Of a stretch of DNA of 64,000 nucleotides, positions 25,101-37,100 are shown piece after piece (the stretch's first letter is position 1; every line of letters begins with the position of its first letter). A program made the position numbers and the translations under genes. Location of the stretch: NCBI GenBank assembly GCA_027886175.1, contig JAJNNQ010000009.1, forward strand, positions 25,161,501-25,225,500, in the 5' to 3' direction. The notes beneath the pieces were generated by a model that saw nothing but the letters and a program-made list of their open reading frames with translations, was not told where the DNA came from and made no database searches. The stretch comes from Phylloscopus collybita (Eukaryota; Chordata; Aves; Passeriformes; Phylloscopidae).

Positions 25101-28100
25101 GTGCAAATTAAAAGCCCTTATATTACCATCATATTACAATATTACAAACAATGGTAAGAAAGGTAGACCAGGTTGTATATTGTACACTTTGACTGTCAGC
25201 CATTAACGATTAGGAGCTATGACCCATCTTTAGTGCTGCATCCATAGTTTGGAGGCACTTGTGTTCAATTATTCCATCATATAAGAGTGAGTTCAACACC
25301 CTGTAATATTTCAGTATTTTTCTTTTGCCGGGAGGGGAAGCAATCATACCCTTGCCTACTCTTTTCTTTCACTTCTACAATATTCTTGCTAGTCTAAAAT
25401 GTTCTCTGAGCTGTGAGGTTGTGCTGCTCCGTGTTTAGTAGATTTTAGTTCTGTTTTTCTTTGTCAAAGAAACAAGAAGAGTCTTCCAAACTTTGTGCCA
25501 ACCCTGTAGCTATTTTTAAAATTTTCTTGTCTGAATTGCTTTGAATGTATGATGTTCTTGTAACAGAGTTCTCAAACGAATGTATTGTTCACAGGGTAAG
25601 GATTCCAAATCTATATCTAGCATAGGTTTTGTTACAGGATTTCAATTCTTTGTTCATCTCAATGATAGACAGAAAATTCTAAACTGCTTTTGGAACTAAT
25701 TAACAACCAGGATATTAAAATGTAGTCAAGTTTAAAGTTGTAGAAAAAATGCATTGTGTAAATTCTGTGGTTGTGTGAAATTTGCAGTTGTGATGACTGT
25801 GTCACTTTGTGACATAAATTCTGACGTATCACTTTGTGACGTATCACTTTGACAATTATATCACTTGTGCATTCCAGTGGGTAGAATAGATTGTTTTGTA
25901 TCTATTTAGTGTAAATACTGTAATTTTAAGTTGTTACAACAACAAAACTGACATCTTCCCTTATTTAATACCTGCCATGGATACACTTGTTTAAAATAGA
26001 TTCTTCTGTAAAAAAAGGTATTTCTACCAAGTGGTCAGAAAAGATTTTGAAAGAAAACTGTATGCTCAGAAGTCTGAGAACAGCTCCATGAGAGAACATA
26101 TATTAGCTGTGTGGATTATGTATACTTCTACTTTAATGACTTTTCCATGATGCATCTACTATTTTCTGTTTATAAGTGCCTGTATTACTAACTTCTGTAT
26201 AAACAGGCAGTTATGGCGTTGAACTAATTTCTTTCTTTAGTTAGAGAGTTTATTTTAGGTAGGCAGAAAATTTTCAGCAATGTAGCTCTTCAGTAATTAA
26301 AAATAATTGCCTTTATGCCATATGGCATTCATTTGCAATAGCCTTGTTGAGAAATTGCTGGAAGCGTTTCCCCTGTAGCAGTAAAACTTTGAACTTCTAG
26401 CAGTAGTTGATACATTTTGTGGAAGGGAGAGAAGACTGATACAATTTGGTATAGCAGCACCTGTGTGAGGATTGGTAAGAAAACAGAAAGACCTAGGCAA
26501 TTTATGTCACCAGAGGAAGCAGCAGCTCTTCTCAGTCACAGACAAATACTGCCTCCAGAAAAGCTACTTCAGGCATCAGAAATTGGTAGGAACAATATAG
26601 GAGGGACCAATCATAGGAATTAAGGTAAAGGGGAAAAACCATTCAGGGCATGATGCTCATTTAACATTTTAGTTTTTCACTTACTAGTGAGAGCTGAATA
26701 TTGCTTCATGGATGATTTTACACATGGACATTGCGTTACATTTAGCTTTTCAGTTGCCAGTCTGGGGACAGATAGTGGTGTTTACTTTTTTTCATTTATT
26801 TGTAAACAAACATTAAAGTAATTTTGTTCCTATGTTTTTATCTTTTTGATTTGAGTCCAGTATATGTTTGCATGATATTGCAAATTGTCTTGGAAAAAAA
26901 ACCAAAAAAAACCAAAAAAAAAAACCTCTGAGGTCTAGCAATGATATTGCTTGTTACCACTATGGAAGTTGTAGTTGTTGGAATAGGAAGAGTATTATTG
27001 CTCACCAGCAAATAAATGTTGCCAATTCACTAGAATTGCATCCTAAATGTGTAATTCAAGTGCTTGTTCATGCAGTGTATCCCTGGGAAATTTTGCTTGA
27101 ACAGTGTCTGTCTTAATCATAGCTGAGATATTAGTTGTTTAGAAATGGCACCTGATTTTCTTGCCTTGATTCTGTGCTACTTAGGCCTCTTGAGTAGCAT
27201 AAAGTGTTGCATAACCCTGAGGGAGGAGTCAGATAGTTCACTAAATGGACATCATGTAGAAACAGTATGGTATAGAATAAAATCTTTGTTCTCCAGAGGG
27301 AGTTAAAGGGTTTTTACACTTTTACTATTTACTATTTTACTATTGTGTGAATAGTCATAATTAGGGTAAAAACCTGAAGGAAACTCATTTGACTATGATG
27401 TTTTCTAGACTATGAAGGGGACTGTCATATTTCAAATGTGTCCTAACCAACTACTTCATAGAAGTATCTTGTTTTCAGACCGGTGCTTTTCCTTGTGTCA
27501 TTTTTCAAGGACTATGAGATAGTTTTTCTTTAGTAATAGAGATATAAGCAGAGGTTTAATTTTTTAGCTGGCTGCAAAAGCTTGTATTTTGTCATTCAAG
27601 TAATACCTATTACAGCTCTCCATCACAGATGTTTTTCTGTCAGATGTTTTTTGGTTTTTAACCTCCATTTATGCTTCTACAGTTACTAAAGTATACATTA
27701 CATTTACATGGGTTTTGCTTTCAGAGAAATTAGCCCATTAGTGCAGTGGGCTATTTATCAGCTTCATCTGTGCAATGGGCTTTCTGTAAACAGATTCTTT
27801 ATAGAAAATGGATTTCTGATCTTTCATTTCTATGAAAAAATACCAGTTTCAGCCTTGCAAGACTAAGTGCTGGAAACTCAGATGTTATTTTGAAAAAAAA
27901 AAAAGAGTTTTTATACAAATGGTTTCTTTAGTAAAACTGGTTCTTATTCATACCAGTTAGTGGTGAGCTCAGCAAAGTTGAGGCTGTCCTCAAGATGAGG
28001 AAAATAAAACATAAAATGCATAAGCAAACCAAGAAAGAAGAGAAGAAATACTGAAGCATATTATAACTCCATACATATTAGAGTATATTATAAATCTAAC

Positions 28101-31100
28101 AAAACAAATATGACATCCCATAGTTAGTCTGATTCTGAAGAGTTGTATGGGTGTGTTCCAAAAAGCAGCTTATTTATTTTATCTGTGGTAAGGGTAAGGA
28201 TTTTTGAAGCTATGAACTTGGAAAATAACTGGGTTTGCCTTCTTTTTTCCTTCTTCTTTTTTCCCCTCTTTGCTCTGTAGAATCTAAGCTCAGCTAGCCA
28301 AATGAGATTGAGTTATCTTTCTAAATTACCATGGAAGTGGTATTCTTAGTGCAAATAGCTCATAAATAACCATTCTCTAATTAGAGTGAGATAACTCAGA
28401 GTTGCTGGAATGTTCCTTTCAAGCTACACTTTGTATGAACTCTGCCATGGGTTCATGTGCATCCCACACATGTGGATTGCCTTTTTATGTTTCAGAGATC
28501 CATTGGCAATGCATCTGTATCCCAGGTGCTTCAATCGCATAAGGGACAAACCAAACCCTTCCTTTTCTTTGCTTACAGCACTGAGACAGAAACTGAGTAT
28601 TGCCTGCTACTTATTACAAGTCTAGATAATGTCTAGGGAGTCTTGAAAATTTCTCCTTGTGCCAGCTTGCTGTGACTTAATGTGTGTGTGTGTGTGTGAC
28701 TTCACATGTGATTCAAGGTGTCATCTGCTGCTTCATTTGCAACTGAGTCTATGCTTTCTCTTGATCAGTTTCAAGCTCTTTTAGTGGAATTCTCAATGAA
28801 ATTGTTATTGCAATCTTGGAAATAGAAAATTTGTCAACTTCAAGGTATGATGGCGAATCTCAAACTCATCCATCCTTATGAAAAATAATCTCTTGGCAAT
28901 TGTTGGGAAGAACAATGGACATTACACTATACAGCATTATTTAAATAATAAATATAAAGTATAATCTCAGTGAGATTGAGTGAGCACAGGTATACTCTTC
29001 AGAATCAAAAAAAAAAAAATTAAGGGAAACTGTTTATTTCAGTAAAATTGATGTCTAGGAACCAACTAAGTGGTAGTCTGGGTTTGCTGCATTTGATATT
29101 GCTGTGGTGTGTTTGGACTGCTTCCCATGCCAGAATGAATATTATCGTAATATGGTGGAGGCATATATTTCTTTAATGCCCAGTACTCCTGCATTGGTGT
29201 CACAGTGTGTGCTTTCAGTGCTGATTCTAGGAGTTGCTGGCAGTGTGCAAACAGTACAAGAGAGGAAGAGTCTTAATTCTGCTGTGTACATCACTCCCAG
29301 GTGGAAACCCAATAAGTTAGTGGAGTGAGCCAGGCAGGGACTTTTTGCTGTAGAAGAGTGGTATCTGTTATACACAAGGATTAAAGCTAGGTAAAATGAG
29401 TTTTCTAAGATATGGTTTAGGTAAATAAGAAACGATGCCAGTGATGGAGGAGAACAAGTGTCTTAGAACTCTAAAAACAAATGCACTGTCAGTGAAGACT
29501 GAGATGGTGAGAAAAGTTGATTTAGCAACTGTTTTATAATACTTATGTTCTCAATTTAGTTACTTAAAGCAAAGTAATAATCCAGTGTAACAGTGCTGGA
29601 ATGCCACACAAGACCACTGGGGAAGCTTAGAAAAGCAGGTGTTGAATATTGGAACAATCTAACTTCTAGGATGGGGTATTAGAAGACCAGAGAATTCCTT
29701 AAATGTCTGTTATTGTTGTATAGTATATATTGCTCTATATTATATTGCAGGTATGTTGTCAGACTCTTGTACCGTTGCACTGATTTTGTTTGGGTATTTT
29801 TTAAGTCTAAACTGTTGTGCTTTATAAGCTTGCTTTAATATCCAGAAGAAGCTCTAAACCCAGATGCTGCAAAGCTCAGAGGACAGGCATTTGGATAATC
29901 CTCAGTATGCAGTCTGCTAAGGAACTTCAGATTATCTCTGGGAGATCTAACTGTTCCTTCATGCTCTAGTGTGCTGTGCCTTTTTCAGTTGAACTGGAAT
30001 CTAGGTATCTGAGCAATTGGAGTCCAAGTTATTAGTCTGGCAGAACTCTGAGCCTGTAATTCCAATTTACACTTGTTGTCCCTAATATTTGTGTTTGTGT
30101 GATTAGTAGTACACCAGATGCAAAAAAGACAAGAACTTGTCTTCTGAAACTAGAAATATATTTTATTTCTATGGATTTGTTTCTGTGGACCTTTTAGGAA
30201 GGTTTTTTCCCAGTCTTTTACTGTTATATATCATGCTCTTGGTAAATATTATCAGTTTTATCTACTGTGGTTTCCCTTATAGATGAGACACAGATTTTGT
30301 GCCTTTGTTTCTCTTAACCATTAGCACTGTAGAATTGTACCTCATTTTCTAACATTTTCTAAAAAAATTCTAATGTTTTTTCTTCTGTCTTACCTTTGTT
30401 TGATCTTCTGTGGAATACTCCATTGTGGTTTCATGCAATTTAGAAATTACTTCTAATTAATTTTGTTTAGTTATAAATGGTTTATAGCTATTTTATATTA
30501 GCTTTCTGTGGAAGTTCTACTTAATATATTCTTTTCTTACTGAAGTTTTGTGATCCTTTTGTTTGTTTCGGGTTTCTTTTGTAACAGAAGATCAGAAGTA
30601 CTATCTTTTGCGGGGGGAAGGAGACTGCTGTAGAGTCAGCTTTCGTCTTTGCTTATCAAAGAATTCTTTTTTGCTAGATTGTTTAGTTTTATACTCTTGC
30701 ATAGTTCAGCAAATGGATCATCTTTAATGTTCTTCAGAAACAGTCTTTTATGTTTTCTACAGAAGGAACTTTTGCCATTTGAGAATGAGAGAAGTCCATA
30801 AGGCTTTCCTTTTCATTTTTTTCTGGTTTTCCCGTTTTGCTCATTGATCCTGGTTTGTGCTGTGTTGCAGGCGGATATCTGGCACAATAGATGTGATTGG
30901 ACAGACCATCACTATCAGTAGGGTGGAAGGACGACGGCGTGCTAATGAAAACAGCAACATACAGGTTTTACACTGCAGTTTTGCATTCTGTTTTTGACTG
31001 AAAGATATTTTTGCTTTCCCCATAGCTTCTGACTAAAGCATCAGTTTATATGAATAAGTAATACATACGTAGCTTTAAGTCCAGGAATAAAGTTTTGGTA

Positions 31101-34100
31101 GTTATTGAAATATATTAAGATGAAATACTTGATAGATTTCAAGAGAGAAATGTTTTGGTACAGCTCTTGCTGAAAATAAATGAGTGAGGTTGCAGACTTA
31201 CAATCTGGGAGACAGCACTGGCTCTGCTATGTCTTCATGGGATTGTGTTTTGTTTATGGAGTGAAAAGATAAATATTTAAACTGCCCATTTGTCCCCCTA
31301 TTCCTGCCAGACACTAATGCTGGAAGTGAAAGCCCCCCTGTCTGCAGTTTGAGAAATGCAGTCTTTTAAAAACAAGTGTGAAGGAGTTGGTAGTAGCTTG
31401 TTTTTAATTATATTGTAGTACTTTACCATAAATTGCAAGATTCTTCTTTATGGTTTTAGTCTAGACTTTTACTATCATGAGAAAACAGCTGAATCTATAC
31501 AGATGAAATACACTTCTTTCCTGAAGAATCAGAGAGAAGGATCTGGGTTGCTTGGTACTCTAGTTGCATTTCCATGCCAACTCAGGTTGAGGTTCAACAG
31601 TAAAAATTGTAATTCATTGTAGTGCTGATATTGAAAACACTGCTCTGTGTTTTTTTGTCTGATCTCAGAGTATTTAAGTAATTTATAGTCTTGGGTTGTT
31701 TTCATGTTTTTCATAAAGATTTTAAAATATTTTCCATTATACAAATTTAAAGTACTCTTAGACCTTTGAAGGTACTTGGCAAATATGGGACAAGAACATA
31801 GGTGTGTGGGTAGAATTTACACCATCTGAATATGGGTCTTCAGGTGTGAAGTGATACTTTCCTATTATAGTAACTGAAAGAGAGGAAACCTGTCTTCTAC
31901 CCTTTTCACATAGCAATTGTAACTAGAGTTTGATATTTTACAGGTTCTTTCAGAACGCTCTAATCCTGAAGTAGACAGTTTTACCAAGCCACCTCCATTT
32001 TTCCCTCCAGGAGCTCCACCTACTCACCTTCCACCACCTCCTTTCCTCCCACCCCCTCCAACTGTCAGTACTGCTCCACCTCTGATTCCCCCACCAGGTA
32101 AATATCCTGCACTACACAGAATGTGCATGAAAGATTTGTGAATATCAAATTCTTGCGGTGCATTGTGCAGAATTTCAGTGTTTCATGTTCTGCTCTTTTC
32201 TCAAATGTATCTGTAAAGCAAACCCAGAAACTTTTATTTTTACTTACTCAGTAAGCATAATCCCAAGTAGTAAATAATTACTTAAGGACTAACTGCTGGC
32301 TCTTCTGTTCTTGAAAATGTTTGAAATGAGAAGCTGATTTCTGTAATTCAGTAACTGTTAATGCAATTGAGAGGTACATGTTAACACATCATTTTACAAA
32401 CTTTTGAACTAAAAGCATGGCATACCATGAATTTGTGTCACAAGTTGGATTCTCTGATGTCTAAGGTCAAGGCAGCAAGAGAAGTTCTAATACCCCTTTT
32501 CTCTCACAGCATGTGTGAATTCCCAGAAGTCTGATAAGTATTGCATTTGCTCTGTATCCTTTCGTTCAGTTAGAAGTCTTATTACTCCCTGATGTTTTTT
32601 CCAGTGTTCTGTCTGTGAATCTTAGAGGAATCAAAGCTCTTTGACAACTCATCCCATTATTAAACTGTTTTGAAATTTACTGATATTTACAGAACATCTA
32701 TTGAAATTTGACATATGTGGAAATTTACGGGCAAAGTGTTATGAGCATTTGCACAAGTGGTACAGTGACCTGTACTTGTCATTTTAAGAGATTAAGTTCA
32801 AAAGGATTTGGAAAGAAACTAAGAAGAATGGTCAGTGAGAAATTACAATAGATGGAGAATCTTCGTGGTATATTTGATTTGGTAGCGTTTGTCTACAGAA
32901 GAGACTGATTTAAGGTGGAGCCTCTTTCCTTATTTTCTCCTGTTCCTTGAATTCTTTTGCTTGACTTGTTCTGAAAATCATGCTGAGCAGTTTCTTTGCT
33001 ATTCTGCTTGCAGAGGGAACCTTTTAAAAGTTTCTCTGTTAATATTCTTGTGTAGAAGCAAAGAATTAACATTGAGTGCAACTAGTATGAACTTTTATAG
33101 GGTTTAAATCCTCATAGAAGAAGTTGCTTCTTCAATTGCCCCTCCTAATTTTAAAACTTAGCTTTCTGCCTGGCAAGCTCTGGCTTTCCTCAGTGATGGT
33201 CATACTCAAAAGTCATGGCACCTAGAAAACTGAGGAAAAGAGATTTAAAAATGAAATTATTCTCTGCCCTTTTCCTTTGTTTTTAACATTAATATAAAAC
33301 ATAGATTCTTTGAAGTGAGATTTTAGTAGTGATTTTGTGATGTTTCCTTATTGGGGAGGGGATAGGACAGAAAGGGGATGGATGTGACAATAATGCTTGC
33401 TGCGGTTTTAAGCTTCATTTAATCCTTTCTGATAAAACAATATATGTAATGTATTGCAACATTTTAGAAAGTAAATATTGTAATTTTAGTTGGGCTCAGA
33501 AAAGGTGTTCTAAGTTGTATATTAATAAAAACATGAGAACCACAGACATCCCAGACACACTTGGTGCAGGGATGTCACATATGGGTACTGGACTGTTCTT
33601 ATGAAACCCCTCACCTGTTGAGTTTTTAAAGGTGAAGGAAATCCACATGTGTTGCAGATCAAGCTGGCAGGTTTGGCTTTAGTCTCATGGTTTACAGGCA
33701 GGTTTATGACACAGGCTTGTTCAGAAGGTCTTCTGGAACATCCTTCCGTGCTTCGAGTAGATTCGAAAATAACGATTAAGAGCTGTGGATTTAGTTTCCT
33801 CGGGCCTGTGTTTTAATTGTGCTGTTGCCAGCTCTTTATCATCAAAGCTGTTCCAAAAATAGTTCTGCCATCCCTCCTAGGTTCACTGGAGGAGGAGTAA
33901 AAAAACTACACTTACCCAATATTAAACTGGGACTACTTGCCAGAAAATTTAAGTATTTCAAATATAAAACATCCTCCAAAAGCGCCTTTGAAAAAGGATC
34001 TTGCTTTGAAGTTAGGTCTCTTGTTCTGTATTCATTCACTCTTGTGATTCAAATCTTTTTTGAGGAACAAGTACTGGAACAATTCAAAGTACCAAATGTA

Positions 34101-37100
34101 GAAAATTCTCAAATAGTCCTAGGAGATGGCTGTGGCAAAACATGTGCTAGTTTCTGTTTGCTAGGTTTGTTGCTATGTTGGTGTTATTTTCATCTAAAGC
34201 AAAACATGTATGCTTGTTACCCACGTTCTAAAGGTTGGTTTATGTGCTTTGGTTTAGGTCTGTAGTTAAAAATGTGACATGTATTTGTGATTTAAGAAAA
34301 AAGAAATTTTTTTGAAATACTGAACTTCTGTTGCATAACTTTGCAATGTGTACCAGGGTTTGGTTAGTGACTGCTCAGCCTCAGCATCCTAACTGTATAC
34401 TTTTTATCTTTTGATACAGAGAATTTGTCCTAATTTAGCCTGTTGCAAGAGAATGAAGTTGAGTTATATTACATTTCTGAAGGCTGTTCAGCTAATTCAC
34501 TGTATGTTGTTAAACTCTGGCTGTGTTCATGTTTGATTCCTTACTCTGCAAGCAGAGCACGTGTGGCATTGCTTTCTTTTAGTAAAACATACTTGATTTT
34601 CTGTCAATACTTACCAGCCCTGAGCTAGTAGGATGGTATACAATGTTCTGAAGGCAATTTTGAGTGTGTTAGGTAAAATGGTGCACTAATGACATTTGGG
34701 TTCCTTTTCATTCACAAGTATTTAAGTTTAGGCTGGATATATCTTTATGGCAGTGCAACAGTGTTGTAGGGACATGACAAGGTCTATACTAAGCCACATT
34801 CTTGCACTGATACAATGTAGTCTCTTCATTGCAAGAAGGAATAAAATATTTCAATATCTTTTCTCAGAAGTAGTAATTTGCTGGTGACACTGCAAGTGTA
34901 TTTTCCTATACTTAAAGGGCAAAGGAGTGAAGAGTTAAGGAATTATTTATTTTCCATTAACTGAAGCTTATGATTTTTTTGTCTTGTTTTGTGTCATATT
35001 TGTGTATTTGTGAGGAGGGTGAGGAAAATCATTTGTTTACATATTTTTAGATCTTTTGTCAGTTTGGCACATAGAATCTTTCTTCTTTTGTGAAAACCTC
35101 AAGTAAATTAGCTTCTGTTTTAAAATTATATAAGCATTAATCATGACTCTTTAAAAGTTCGTAAAGGTTTTTGTGGGAAAAAATGCTTATGTGGTTTTTT
35201 GTGTCATACCCTACATTAACCAATTTGTTAAAATTATTTGGACATTTGGTTTCTGGATATTAGTTGTATTCAGACTGTCTTAATTTCGTTTGAATGGTTA
35301 AGCGACAATTTTCATATGTCTTTTAGTCTTGTGGTGATATTTTTACTTTCAATTTTGCACAAGATAACATTCTTCTAAGTGAGGAATGTATTAATTGTTT
35401 AGTGCAAAATTTGTCCTTTTTGTAAAGAGGAGTTAGCTGATGGATTTCCAGGCAGTTCTCTGGATAGTGCTGAGTGCCATGTGCACTACTAACAATATAC
35501 TGGTTTTAGTGCAGCAATTGAAATCTTTTTTAGTGTAAGGTGGAGCTAATAAATCAGTTTGAGAGAACTTCTGGTATTTTTCCAGCTTATGTTCTTAACA
35601 TTGTTGTGTTATAGAATATATACGTGCTTAATGTTCATATATTATATGTATTTTTCTATGTTTTAGGCTCATGAAGGATTTATTAATTAGAGCAATTAAC
35701 CAAAAATGATTAATGGTAAATGCTTTGGCTGTGCAACAGTTTAAGTTCTTAATTTTGATTTTCTTTCAGGAATTTTCATGAGGAGTGTTTGATCTTTTAC
35801 ATGTTACACTGTCAAAAATGTTATGATGTGATACCCGGTGTTCTTAATAACTGTAATGCACATTGGAAACCTTGTGTGCTGGTGAGGAAAAAATGGTTCA
35901 TGGAGTTTAGAAATTTGGCTGTTGGAGTTCACTGTCTCCTGATTTACATTTTGGCTAAGAGATCAGATTTTCAATATTCCAGATTGGACAGAAACCTCAA
36001 TTGTATTTCACTGTGTGTTTAATCCTATAGGATTAATGCTGTTAGAAATTTATGTCAGCGAAATTGCCAATGACTAGTGAACTTTGATATTGATCACTGT
36101 TCCTCTGCTTGCATGTTCCTTCATTCTGTCCTTCTATCAAGGCAGCCTGGGAGCAGTTGGCATTTCTAGACATTATAAATATGTAGATTCAGTAAAATGT
36201 TGCTGCCATACAATAGTCTTTTAATTTTAATGTTGAACTAATGAGATATCTATGTAAATTTTGTCATGTGGTGGCCAGTACTGTTCTGTGTGAATGTTTA
36301 TGCAGTTATGTCTGATGAAAGCACTTGCCAGAGTTTGCTGTTCTCTCCCTCCCCAAAGTTTTGCCATGAGCTGTCAGATTAAACATACATACTTTTTAAT
36401 GGAAGTAGAATTGTTGATAACTGAAAGTCCTTTAGGTCTGGTGAAGTAGTCTATTTTCTGCCAGTATTGTTTTAGCCCAGTTTATTATGTAGCAGTGTTA
36501 TGTGTTCAGTTCAGGTAAAGCTAGTTCTTTGCAAATCATGGGAAGATAACAACCTTTCAAGTATACAAATTATGATTCCTTTCATAATCAGTAAGATTTA
36601 TATGTGGAGGCAGTACATTTTGTTAGGTCAGCTGATTTAGTTGTGAACAATTTTCTCAGCTTTTAATTAGATTCATAACAGCTTAGCTAAATCTGAAAAT
36701 CGGGTTAGAGTAATTCTTGCACATATTTCTGTTAAAGGATGGTCCTTTCTCAGATAGTTACAAGAAAATAGAGAACAAAACAATCTTTCTCCCTCCACGT
36801 AGCAACTGAATGATGAACTGCAGTGTCATAGCATTGACTCAGACATCTGTATTGCTTACTGCTGCCTGAATACTTTGTTCATGCAGACCTACTGTTTCCT
36901 GAGCCAAGCTATTGAAGGTCAGAGGCCAGTTGCATTTCCTTTCATCCAGCCATGGAATGTAAAATAAAGCATATATAGTCTATGGGATGTTGCTTTCCTT
37001 CTGTATACTAAGAATTTTAGGATTATGAATTTAATTCTAACCTTGAGACCCAGAGTCATTCGTCACTATTCTTGCCTCTAAAGTGATAAGATCTTAAAGG

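Larger units (their letters stand above)
24458..30870 (+). other. FIP1L1: FIP1L1 intron 9 (6.4 kb)
   Basis: The longest intron. It contains the decayed cassette exon (26514-26624), a 15-bp tandem duplication (25822-25851), an A-rich tract with CC interruptions (about 26893-26926) and a short TG run (28681-28698). In mammals the breakpoints of the FIP1L1-PDGFRA fusion fall in this part of the gene. Confidence 0.65.

Noticed and set aside
28681..28698. TG dinucleotide repeat
   Set aside because: Only about nine units; too short to be noteworthy.
33819..34265. 148-codon plus-strand frame in FIP1L1 intron 11
   Set aside because: No family motif; Cys/Phe/Leu-rich composition like translated AT-rich intron; no splice logic linking it to FIP1L1.
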